In this document: piece by piece, positions 1-12,300 of the stretch | Layout of the letters: each line of letters begins with the position of its first letter | Numbering within the stretch: the first letter of the stretch is position 1 | Assembly (NCBI GenBank): GCA_032622095.1 | Contig: CP136065.1 | Coordinates: forward strand, 92,261,343-92,325,342 | From: Siphonodentalium dalli | Lineage: Eukaryota; Mollusca; Scaphopoda; Gadilida; Siphonodentaliidae | Length of the DNA stretch: 64,000 bases | Reading direction: 5' to 3' | The notes under the pieces: model-generated | Databases searched by the model: none | What the model saw: only the letters and a program-made list of their open reading frames with translations | Told to the model about the DNA's origin: nothing | Made by a program: the position numbers and the translations under genes

Positions 1-91
1 GGAGCTCTGTCATCTGTTGTATCATTGAGCGCTTTGGGCCTCATGGGATGAGGCGTTTTAAAAATGCTATACATTATTATTATTATTATAC
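1..91 (+). mobile_element. LINE 3' end, second copy, cut by window edge
   Basis: Almost identical to the 3' tail at 12271–12362 (starts ggagctc, contains gagcgctttgggcctcatgg, ends in a TTA repeat). So it is the 3' tip of the same LINE family. Confidence 0.75.
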
Positions 92-99
92 AATATTGT

Positions 100-240
100 G
101 TACAGTATGTGTTTTACTTGTACTCGTCCAGGTTGTGGTGAAAAGTCATATTGGACTCGACACTGCGTGTCTCGTCCAATATGACTTTTCAACACAACCT
201 GGACTTGTGCAAGAAAAACACATACTGTACACAACATTGT
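100..240. mobile_element. Fold-back MITE, ~60-bp arms
   Basis: Arms beginning TACAGTATGTGTTTT at ~106 and its reverse complement ending ~232, with a tiny loop near 168. TA-bounded, mariner-like. Lies just upstream of EVG1 exon a. Confidence 0.65.
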
Positions 241-276
241 ATAATAACTTTATATTATTTATGTATTGTATTCCAG

Positions 277-365
277 TAATTGCCGAGAAAACGAAAAACG
301 AAAAAAAGATTCAATAGAGGCATCTGGTGCTTATGAGAGAGCCAAGTTCAAGCCTATACCAGGAG
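277..365 (+). CDS. C22orf23: EVG1/C22orf23 exon a (first in window)
   Basis: Acceptor ttccag before 277, donor gtaaac after 365. Starts in phase 2 and ends one base into a codon. Encodes 29 full codons, rich in Lys/Glu and ending AYERAKFKPIPG. The preceding exon is outside the window. Confidence 0.8.
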
Positions 366-3300
366 GTAAACCTTTAGTGTTTTAGCATAGTTTAAATAGA
401 CATGGCTCATTCAAGCATCCAAATTTTGTCTATGAAATTTGGAAGGGGTATAAGATAAGTTGAAAAATACACGTGTAAGCTATTGATATATCGGCTTCAT
501 ATGCTCTGAAAAATACTTGCCATGGTCACAGCCATTTTCCAGCTGTTTTCAATTTTCGCACAGAAGTGAAACCAACCCTCTTTATTTCCTCCATATCAGG
601 AATATAGTTAACACGGAATGCTCCTTTCTGTTTCATGCCATGCACATGGCTGTTGTTTGCTTCGGACCCATACACTGTTCAACGTTGTATTTTTTATGAC
701 TTCAATGTGTCATTCTGGGACATATAATGCCAGTAGAAAGGTAGTTCAAGTATTTATTGACCTATTTCTATACCAGGATCAATTCAAAAGAGAATATTAT
801 GATATGTATTTTGGAGCGTAAACCGCCATGTCGCTTTAACTTTTTGATTACTAAATACTTGCTGATGAGTAGTTCCCTTTATCCCTTTCTATACTAAATG
901 GATTCACCCATTCAGTTATAAACATTGTAATGGTCATTATTCATTTGGGGGGTGGGAGGTGTTCAGGTAAACCAAGCACACAACAAAAAGACCAAAAGAT
1001 AATACAAGTGCAGAAAGATTCCTATTCTTTGGTAGGAAAGTTCAGATAATAAATTCAACAAATGGTTGTTTATTGAACTTATTACCTGAACATTTCCTCA
1101 GCGATCTACTTGACAATGACTGTTTAGTACAGTAAGGGTTAAAGGGGTCCCTATGAATTGGGGGGTTTACAGTCATATCAAATCTCGAATCAGGGATGAG
1201 ATTCGCGAATCAAATCAAATCTTGAATCGATTATATATATATGAGCCAAACCTGGGTATCAAATACCAGTTTAAGTGAACCTGGGGAAATTTAGTTTCCA
1301 AAATCCATGGGGTAAAGACCAATTCAGCAGTATTACTATATGTACTAGGCAGGGATGTGGCTGGAGGATTTCTGTTTCGGGGATGTCCACCTTGCAATTT
1401 CGAACAACACCCCCTCCCTCTTGAACCTGACCAAACTCCAAGGTTTGCAGACTTCCATTTTGCACCTCTCCCCACTGGGTTTGAATTTTCAACTGGTACC
1501 TCAAGTTTTCCAACTGTTGGAAATTTCCAACTTGACATCCCCCTAAGGTTGGAAAATTTCCAATTGATGGCCATTTCAGACCAAAATGTTTACCAAAAGT
1601 AGAAATGTATGCTACTGTTAGTCTAAAAACAACAAATTCCCCACTATAATTACTGGTTCGAAAATCAAACAATGAGAACAATCTTACCCACCCCCTCAAA
1701 CCTCAAGATGCCACGTCCCTGGAACTGGGGCAAATGGGGTGCAATTGTAAGGGCATATGGTGGGTGATAGAGTAATGTTACAACATAAAAGTTGATGAAC
1801 CGCTGGAAGTTTCAGTCGCCAAAAGATCTTCTCTTATACATGTATATGCGAGTCTCACATAAGGAGCCTTGCGTATATAAGAGAATGCACTGGCTTACAA
1901 GGACAAAGTAAATATTGTTAGGCCAATGTATTCTCTTAGATATGCGAGGCTCCCTATGGGTGACTCACATATATAAGAGAATGCATTGGCACATGGTTTT
2001 CGCAAAATTTCAGAAAGCTCCAGTCATTGAAGGGTTAAATTTCAAATTGAAGATTCGCATTAAATTTTCTGCCATTTTCTTTGAAGTAACAAGGACAGAG
2101 AAGGACAAGATTCGACTTGCAAACATAATGGCTTATGGTGAAGACACAGATCCTGACAAAGCTCGAGTGCGTCAACCGATCCCAGTCGATGATTCGCCAT
2201 ACATAGATCGGTTTGATGAATGTGAGTAAATTATACTGCCGCATTTAATATATAACTATGTATATGTACCTCAGATATAGTCAGGAGTTGATAAATAGAG
2301 GATCTCCAATGAGTCACAATTTGATACAAAATTTATTAGTCGAGAGCACTAAATTCTATTTGATCCGAGCTTTAGAGAAGCCCGAATCAAATTTAGTGGA
2401 CATCATCACCTTAGCAAGAAAAAATTATCCTGAAACAGCTGAGGTTAAAAAAAAAATTAATATTGATTCCTTATCACAACCAAAGAGGAAGTAAAGACAC
2501 CTTCAAGGAAAAATATAGTTCCATTATAAATGTGTCTTTTCATGTTGACAAAATTGTTCAACCACCGTTTTCTCACAGTCAACACAAAATAACCAAAATT
2601 GAATATCATAATTATATTCTAATTAACATAATTATAAAGTTCAAGCATTGACATCAATATCATTCCGCTAAGCTGTGCCGATAATACACTTGTGTCTTAC
2701 AAAAAAATATGAGGCTGGATTTAGGGGCTAATTATGTGATAAAGGGTTTATTATATGAATATAAATAGACCAGAATCCCATACTAATGACTTTCACATAA
2801 ATATAATAATTTTGACGATGTTAACTTTTGTTCTATTTGAAAATGGAGCATATTCACATTATATCCACAAAGGGGTCAACTTAAGATTTGGGGGTCCTCT
2901 TTGTGCTTAACCCTTTAAGAGCTCTTTCCATCAATGTATCACATTACTATAATCAATAAATTTGAAAATAATCAAGGAAATATGGGTTGATACAAAAATC
3001 GGAGTTGGCACTGAAAGGGTTAAAATTAGAATGAGTTTTCAAGACTCCAAATTAAGTCGCCCAATCCAATCTGGGTTTCATATAATAAAACAGTTATCAC
3101 ATTGATCTGAGGTTGACACATGAAATTGTCGTATTTATCACTATTCAAGGACTTGTTAATACAATCAAGTAAGATCTTGATATCTGTGAATTGATATACA
3201 TGTATTTCCAATAGAAGTTAAATAATCCATTGTATTAATAGCTGTTTTTTTCAACTTGTTTAGGTAGAGGGTGTTTTGTCACATTCCTGTAATGAGTGTC

Positions 3301-6300
3301 ATATCATTTACTAACTTTGTAGCAAGGTCCATGCTGGAGCGAAATTTACTTTTGCCAAATGAAAATACTTTTTGTCAAATTCTTTTAGATATTGCCAAAA
3401 TGCTATAATTTTCTGCAACGATGAGTTTTCTATTTTGACAATCGATGTTTGAATGACTTTTGATATCAATAGGAAAGCAGTTAGTTATTAATTATGCTGA
3501 CCTCTCTATTGTGGTTTATCATACATCAACCAATAAACCAATCAACGAACAATAAAATTTTAGAAGCTTTGCTTCGTCAGAAGGGCACATAAAAAAAAGA
3601 GGAATATCTATGGAAACACCACTACAATAAATACTAGTAATCGCTCCACCCGCCGATGCTAATGTTATCAGATTAGCCGCATCTTGATAGAAGTCTTATC
3701 TTTTCCTAAACCTTATAAAACCCCAGTAATACAATTATATTGTAAGAGTTTCCTGAAATGAATGGTATTGATTGACCAATATTTTTCAACTTTCTTGAAT
3801 AATTAAAAAGTGAATTGCCAAAACCTTTGCCAAAGGAACCTATTTTTTGCCAAATGTGATTTATTTTTGCCATTGGCAAATGTGGCAAGTAATAGTGCAA
3901 ACCCTACTTTGTTGCCTTTCAGAAATTGTGATATATGACTATAACAATTGAATATAACCATACTAGTTGGATTTAAGATGTTTGCAATTAATTATATCAG
4001 AAATATCAACATGCGTCCTCCGTGGTGAGATCAAATGTCCTGTAAACTAAATACTTTAAAATACACACCAGGAAAAAAGTGTTTGTGTGTCCTGTAAGTG
4101 TTGGTTTGGTATAGGTTTTACTGTCTCAATATTGCTAGTTCTTTCCATCTTAATATTTTACCACTGTTTCGCTCTTTTTTCAGTGCAATTAGAGATTGAA
4201 GAACGGAAACAGTTTCTTGAGAAAATGGAGTCATTAGGAGAAGGCAAGAAATACAGGCCAATCATAGACACAGAAGTATCTCAGGTAAACAGAATAGGGA
4301 ATTAATCCTTTCATGATGGGAGGTTCCTGAAATTTTTAGAAAACCCTGTGCCAATGCATTCTCTAATATATGCGAGTCTCCCAAAGGGAGCCTCACATAT
4401 ATAAGAGAATACATTTGCCTAACAATATTTATCTTGACCTTGTAAGCCAGTGCATGCTCTTATATATGCGAGGTTCCCTATGGAAGACTCCCATATATAC
4501 GAGTATGCACTGGCACAGGATCTTTCATTTTATTCACTGGTGGTAACTCATGTCAGAACTAATGAAATTCAAAGCTATTTCACAACAATATTTTCAAGAT
4601 CGTCAAGTAACCCTTCCATGACTGGAAACTCATGAATTTTCGCGAAAACCCTATGCCTATGCATTCTTTTATATATATGCGAGTCTCCATAAGAGAATAT
4701 GTTGGCCTAATAATATTTACATTGACCTTGTAAGCCAGTGCATTTTCTTATATATGCGAGGCTCCCTATGGAAGACTCCCTTAAATAAGAGTAATCCATG
4801 GCACATGATTTTTAATGCTGCACCAGCGCACCTCCCATAATGAAATGGTTAACTCTTTCTAATCTGAATGGATTCTCCCATGGATTCTCAGTTATAAAAG
4901 TCTACATTTAAATGGTCTATTATTAATTTGTAGGGATGTTCAGGTAATAAAAGCAGGGGAAAAGATTATAGAAGTACAGAAGGATACATATTCATTGGAA
5001 GGAAATGTTCAGATAGTAAGTTCAACAAAAAACCTATGGTCATTTGTTGAACTTATTTTCTGAACATTTCCGAAGGGAACTACTACTCATCAACGAGTAT
5101 TTAGCATACAAAGGGTTAAACTTTCAGTTTTCACAAATATGAATCAACATGGGGAAATGATATCCGCATGGATCGGGCTGTCCGTTCATTTGTTGCAGAG
5201 TTATGGCCCTAAGAGTGAAAATGTATATTTCCGCCAAAGGAAGCCCTCACACTGAACTATATGGATAATGTCCTGCGTTTGTAAACCATAGCAGAAAAGG
5301 GTTAACTTTTATTGGTCGCCTACGGTAACTAATGGTCAGTGGCTTGCCTCGGTATCAGTCACGCATGCGCAGTCCCAATATAATTCACTGAATTAGCCAG
5401 TTTATTTTTCTGCTACCAACCTAACGGATCATAAGGGAGTATTTTTCCGAATTTGTCGTTTAACAATAGCGACAAATTCAATTTATCGATACAATAATTA
5501 CTGGTCGCCTACGCGTTCGTTTTTATAATTATCGTTTCGAATTCACGGACCGTTTCATTTCAAACATATAATTGTTCGTGTTTTTCGAATAGGCGGCTGA
5601 CTTCAAAATTTTCGAATATGAAAATCGATACGAGGCGCACATTTCGCCATAATCAGCCGCCATTTCAAGGCCTTACGAGGCGCATAGACCACTGTGAACA
5701 ATTCATCTATGTAATTCTTATAGAACCTATAAGGTATGATAAAATTTGTCAGATATAAAAAATGCCACGTGATTCTTTAACGGAAGTCTCCTAATTTCGT
5801 GGGAATTTATTTACGCGTGGACATTTATTTAGCAATAATTACCATCGCTACTGACGCTATCTATCATAATGTTATGAACAACATTCTTTCTCATAATACT
5901 TTGTTGTTTTATGGTTCTATACCACTGATCCAGATGTGTTGGTCACATTCGAACTTAAAGTTGATAACATTAACATCTTGGTTTATCAATGTCAAAACCA
6001 GATACCATTTCAAGGCCTTACGAGGCGCACAGATTATTGTGAGAAATACATCTATGGAATTATTATAGCACCTATAAGGTATGATTGAATTTGTCAGATA
6101 TCAAAAATGCCACGTGATTCTCCGCCGGAAATATCATAATTTCGTGGGAATTATTTTGACGTTTTAATGCGTGGAAATTTATTTAACAATAATTCCATCG
6201 CTACTGACTCTATCTCTCGTCATGTTATGAACAACGTGCTTTCACATAATACTATGTTTCAATACAAATGATCCAAATGTGTTAATCACGTTTGACCTTG

Positions 6301-9300
6301 AAGTTGATTACAATCTACCCAAGAATACTGACAGTTGATTAGATCTTGGTTTATCAATGTCACATGCATAACAATAACTTCATATGACAGTAGTACCGTA
6401 GTGCTACGAATAAATCTCAGCCATGTCATAGAGGTATGTCGATTAATAGCTACCTTGTATATACCGCTATTCTCAAAGTGATTGACCAGAGAAACGGGGC
6501 GATACCCCGGTCATGACCGCGGTGATACCGGTAATAAACGGTAGCGGTATCGAGACGGTCATGGTGTGAAGTTACGGTATTGGGTGATGATACAGTGGTC
6601 TTTTAGCGGGCACCGCATTAATTTTGTGGAATACCGCGGTGATTTTCATGGAACTCTTTTAGGGGAGGTATTTACTCGCGCATGCTTGTTCGCGTTAACA
6701 AGCGGTATCGGTGCCGCGGTGTTGGAGGATACCGCGGTATAGTACCGCCATATTAACTGGGTGACACCACGTTATTGGTGGTTAATTACTTTAAGTATGG
6801 CGGTAGGTCTAATGAACAATAGCTGCGATTATACACCAGCCGGTTCAGCAAGCCGGTCTGAACCGGTGGGATTGTAAATTTCTGAGAAGGATCCAGGGAT
6901 GTTTTTCTACCTGCTACAGGTTTGGGCGCTCAAACTCTGGAGACCCTGGGGATAGTAATTATTAAAGTGGTTCTCCATTATTTCAACAAATTTTTCTAAG
7001 AGAAGAATAATTCAACAACTAAACATGAAAATCGGATGAGATAGTCTACTAGTATGATATAGAGCCTTTATTTGCACCATCTCTGGATCCTTCCCAGGTA
7101 GTATTTCTCGGGCGGATCTCTTCTCGGGCAGGAACAGTTCACGCTCCCCCGATTATGCCGCGGCATTAAATCAATTAGTGGGGAAGCGACCGGTGGCGAT
7201 GCAGGGGTACTTGGGACCCCCAGGACATTTGGTCCCACACCGGCGCAAGCGGTTCTGTGTGCTGAAGTTGCCAAAATCGCGTGCGAACGTAACGACACCG
7301 GCTGGGCGGCCTACGGCGACTTCGGCATAGGGCAGTGGCCCTATCCATGAGGTAGCAAGCCCGGTCCCCTTGGTCACGATCTATATAAAGACACGGCCTT
7401 GCCTGCCTCTCAGCCGTCTTGGGGTTTCTGCTGCAATGGCCTCTACCCATCGTTCTGCTTGGACAGGACATTCAGCTTGGTCGGGACCACCTGCATTTGG
7501 GGGGGGGGGCTCACCCTGGTCCGATGGCTCCACCTCCTTCCGGTTATCAGAAGAAACCAGTTTTGGCTAATGGCTATGGGATTCTTCATTTCGACACTGG
7601 ACTCCAAAATTGGAACTCAGTTTATCAGCCTTAAAATTCCATGGGAGGTATTTACTCCTTGATTGAGCCATCGCCGGAATGGGCCTCCCTCTAGTGTTTT
7701 GTCGTCCATTATTGCAGGTCGTTCCGACGCTAGGGCAGAGAGCGACATGCTATCCTTACACCCCAAGGCGTCTGAGGCTTTCGATGACGACCCGTCTGCG
7801 CACAATACGTCAGACTGTGGGTCTTTTCGGTCGTCACAGTCTGGCATCAGTAAGGCAGAAGCTGCGGATCGTGATTTCCTATCCACGGATTATCTCATCT
7901 ATATGCTTCTTCCTACTGAACTATGTACTCTCAAGCTCGCCTGGCTCGCCCTGCGCACTCGTACCACCGTCTTCAAAATGCATCGAGAACACGATCTATC
8001 TTACCTGTGATATACATTTCATAGGTAAGTGACACGACCCCGCGACTGACACACTGGTCAATAGACTTCACACATGAATGAAGCACATTTACATGGAAAG
8101 CATTTCTCTTGTCACGTGCCACAACGACCCTGCCAATGGCCTGGCCGACAGAGTACATCTCATGGCTCTTCATACTACTATTACCAATATCAATTTGATT
8201 ATCTGGCACATGGTAATAAAATTAACAGGGCACTGCACGCCTATAGACAATAGACAATAACGCGGGCAAAGACGTTTGCACTGTCCATCTCAGCTTTCTA
8301 GGAAGCTCATTGACTAGCGTTATAGACCTTTCTTTGCAGGCAGGGGACCACCCAGTCCGAGTGGATCCCAACCCCATGGCACCCGATCATACGGGTCTGA
8401 AACCATGCTGCCAACTCTGCGCGCTTCGGTATATGCCGGAATTGTCCTATCAACATTCGACAATAAAAACAGGCAAAGACGTTTGCGCTGTCCAGCTCAG
8501 CTTTCAAGGAAGCTCTTTGACTAGCCATCAAACCTTTCCTTGCAGGCAGGGACCAACCCATATGAGGGGATCCCAACCACATGGCACCAGCCACCCAATC
8601 ATAAGGGCCTGAGATCATGCTGACAACTCTGCTCGCTTCGGTCTATGCTGGATTTGTCCTATTTTCCTTAAACATGCCTTCAACAGGACCACTTAGGTCG
8701 GGGGAGCTCCTCTCCATCATGGCTCTTAAAATTCAATAAGTAACAACATTATAAAGGGATGTGTGTCCTTTACTAGGAGGATAAAAATTTTCATTTGTTT
8801 CCTTAATCAGCGAGCCTTTTTGGAGGGGGTCTTCCCCTAGTTTGCTGCATGCCTCACACTAACATATCACACACCTAGGTCGTTCTGCTGCATGTTTGGG
8901 GGGGAAAGTGACATGATGTTCTGGGCAGAGGCTCCGAACTGAATATTCCGCATGGTGACAATTTACACGTGGTTATCATCTGATTACATTGTACATCATT
9001 TGAACTGATTTCAGTTGTCAAAGAGCCAAAGGGCCTTCTGCAATGATCTCATTGTGACTTATAGATCACCTTGATATATAATTTTTATATCATTTTTATA
9101 TATTTATATCAGTCCTTCCCAGGAGACGGGAGTGATTGCTCTCGAACCCGTATGCACTCGTAATTTTCAATTCACGTGTGCTAAAATTCGCACCCGTCCT
9201 TCTTCACAAAATACTAATGGAGACTGTAATTGTTGGTTCAATATTGAACTATTTTAAGGTTTATTTAGATGCTTTACCATCTCAGTGCAACTATGGCATA

Positions 9301-12300
9301 TTAAAGTGTAACTAGACATAGGTCTATTCCACAATGACTTTTGGTTTGAGCAAAAACCAAACTTACATGTACAATTATGGTATCGTATGGGTGCCATATT
9401 ACACCCGTCTTCTGCATTACGGGAGCAAATAAATGCTCTCGGTGTGTTTTCCTCATGGGAAGGACTGTTTATATACTCGTAAGATTTGTATCACAGGATT
9501 TCTGTCGGATATCCTGTGATGCATAGGTACCTCAGAGAGGGCTCCCTCTGTTCAGATGGCTTGACTCCATTATCGTTGTACAACCTGTTTGGCCTAATGG
9601 GTTCTCAACTCAATCCCTGTGCCACAAATTTGGCATCAGGTTCTCTGGCTTTTTCTTTGGCGAATAGCAGTTAGTTAACTTAGGTTGTCTCGCCATCGAT
9701 GGAGTGGGCCTCCGTCTGCAGGTCGTTCTGTCGCTAAGGCGGAGAGTGAGTTAGTCTCCTTCCTTCATGATCCTGCATCATGGGACCTTGACGGGTGGGA
9801 CCTTAGAACAGACAGCTGAAGAAGACGACACAGAGAGGAACGAAGAGTTTCTTCTAACGTTATACTTGCTCGGTTCGCTCGCAACTATGCATTGGATGGC
9901 ACCTCATGGGATGTTTGTTTCAAAACAAGGGGGGCGGTACACATTTGAGCAATATAGCACTCTAACTATATGAGTTATTTCACGTAAATAATCCTAGCAG
10001 ATTCATTAAAGTGTTCATATATGGTACAATCTGTTTTAGAAGAGTACCTTTACTCAAAATTTGGCTATTAACTTTATTGCTCGTGCCTCCTCCTGGGCTT
10101 GCATTCTAATCCATATAGTTCAGTGTGAGGGCTTCCTTTGGCGGAAATATGATATTTTTAAAAATATAATATATATTTCCTTAAAGAAAGCCTGAACACT
10201 GAACTATCATAGAGAATATGTTGGCCTAATAATATTTACATTGACCTTGTAAGCCAGTGCATTTTCTTATATATGCGAGGCTCCCTATGGAAGACTCCCT
10301 TAAATAAGAGTAATCCATGGCACATGATTTTTAATGCTGCACCAGCGCACCTCCCATAATGAAATGGTTAACTCTTTCTAATCTGAATGGATTCTCCCAT
10401 GGATTCTCAGTTATAAAAGTCTACATTTAAATGGTCTATTATTAATTTGTAGGGATGTTCAGGTAATAAAAGCAGGGGAAAAGATTATAGAAGTACAGAA
10501 GGATACATATTCATTGGAAGGAAATGTTCAGATAGTAAGTTCAACAAAAAACCTATGGTCATTTGTTGAACTTATTTTCTGAACATTTCCGAAGGGAACT
10601 ACTACTCATCAACGAGTATTTAGCATACAAAGGGTTAAACTTTCAGTTTTCACAAATATGAATCAACATGGGGAAATGATATCCGCATGGATCGGGCTGT
10701 CCGTTCATTTGTTGCAGAGTTATGGCCCTAAGAGTGAAAATGTATTTTGTGCCAACTTTGGAGGGTGAGGTCCCCAGAGGGTGAATTTAATGATGCTGCC
10801 TTCTGGGAAGTATCTGTAGTCTCAAATTAACATTGTTTTTAGTTACTTTTTCCCTTCTGTTCAGTATCTATATCCCCTCATTTACAGATGATAAAATGCA
10901 TAATCGAGGTAACTAATGGGTGAATATCACAAACTTCAATCTTATTCTAGGTCTCCCATAACAGTTGAAGCCTCAGCAGAATGATGTTCCCAGAGGGTGA
11001 ATTTGGTGACACTAGACCATTGTGCGGGATAGCATCCTAAATTCACCCTCTAGGGACCTCATTCTGGCAATTGCAGACACACTAATATATACCAGAAAAT
11101 AATTAGATCGCATTCATAAACCCAATGATAGAATATTTTGAAGGCCAGATATCAACTTAAAAAAGAAATAATTTAACAAATTTTAAATTTTTGTCAACCT
11201 AGCAATAATTACAATGATCATCTTCCATGCTTTTGTCGTCCAAAAGTGGTAGATAATAAAAGCATTTTAAATTATGAGTTTTGTGCTTAGTATTCAACCT
11301 AAAACTGATGGATACTTGCGTATTTTCGTGATGTGTGTTCCATTCTAATGATAGTTAGTGCACGTATTTTCAAATATATTTTTTCCTGGTGAGCCTGTGT
11401 GAGCTGAAAATTTACTTAGGTAATTTTGACTAAGGCCAAAAAAAAAACATACCTGTGTTTCTGGTGACATGCAAGAAAAAAATAGGGGAGGGGGCAGGCT
11501 TTTCATTTTATTTTATGTTTTCATTTTATTTTCAACATTGCTTAAAAAAAATATGAATACCCCCCAGACTGCTTTTCCTTGTATTTAATATACTATAAAA
11601 TAATAAAACTAATTACATAATCTTAGAATATAGTGTAATTTATTGTTTTATTGAATAAAACATGTTAAAATAAGTTTGATTCGGCTGTGACCTAATTGAA
11701 GTGTGGTATAAATTGATAAACTTCAACGTATGATGAACATTGCTGCTCGTGTGATTCTTAAGAAGCCTAAATTTTCTGACCTGACACCAATGTTCAAAGA
11801 ACTGCACTGGCTACCAATTCAAGCCCGCATTGACTATAAAATTGCTGTCTTATGTTGTAAGAAATTTGACTGTCTCTCGCCCCTCCCTGTATATATCGAA
11901 TCTCTTCTTTCATGCTATGTACCTGGTAAACCAGGCTTAAGGTCAGCTGATAAAATATTACTTGCTGTCCCCAAACGTGACCTTGTTAATTATGGTCGTC
12001 GATCTTTTGAATGCTACGGCCCAAACCTTTGGAATTCACTCCCGCTTACACTTAGGAATTTTGCTACTTTGGACTCTTTCAAAACAGAACTCAAAACGTA
12101 TCTGTTTAAACTTCACTATGGCAACGACGACGACCAAAGCTGAGCACACATTTCCTGCATTGTTTTATACAATACACACAGCCTTCATCCTGATTTGTAT
12201 ATGAATTGTTTGATTTATTTCATTGTAGTTATTGTTTGTGTGTACATGCGTATATGTGTTTAAATGTGCTGGAGCTCGGTCATCTGTTGTATCATTGAGC

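Noticed and set aside
1215-1699. 119- and 142-codon minus-strand frames
   Set aside because: They lie in dispersed repeat O; the related copy at 31575–31960 does not keep the same frames.
2258-2494. 78-codon plus-strand frame just after EVG1 exon b
   Set aside because: Begins beyond a good splice donor, overlaps a short inverted repeat and does not resemble the family.
7068-7471. Minus-strand frames of up to 98 codons in the GC-rich island
   Set aside because: High GC lowers stop frequency; overlapping frames on both strands and no domain motif.
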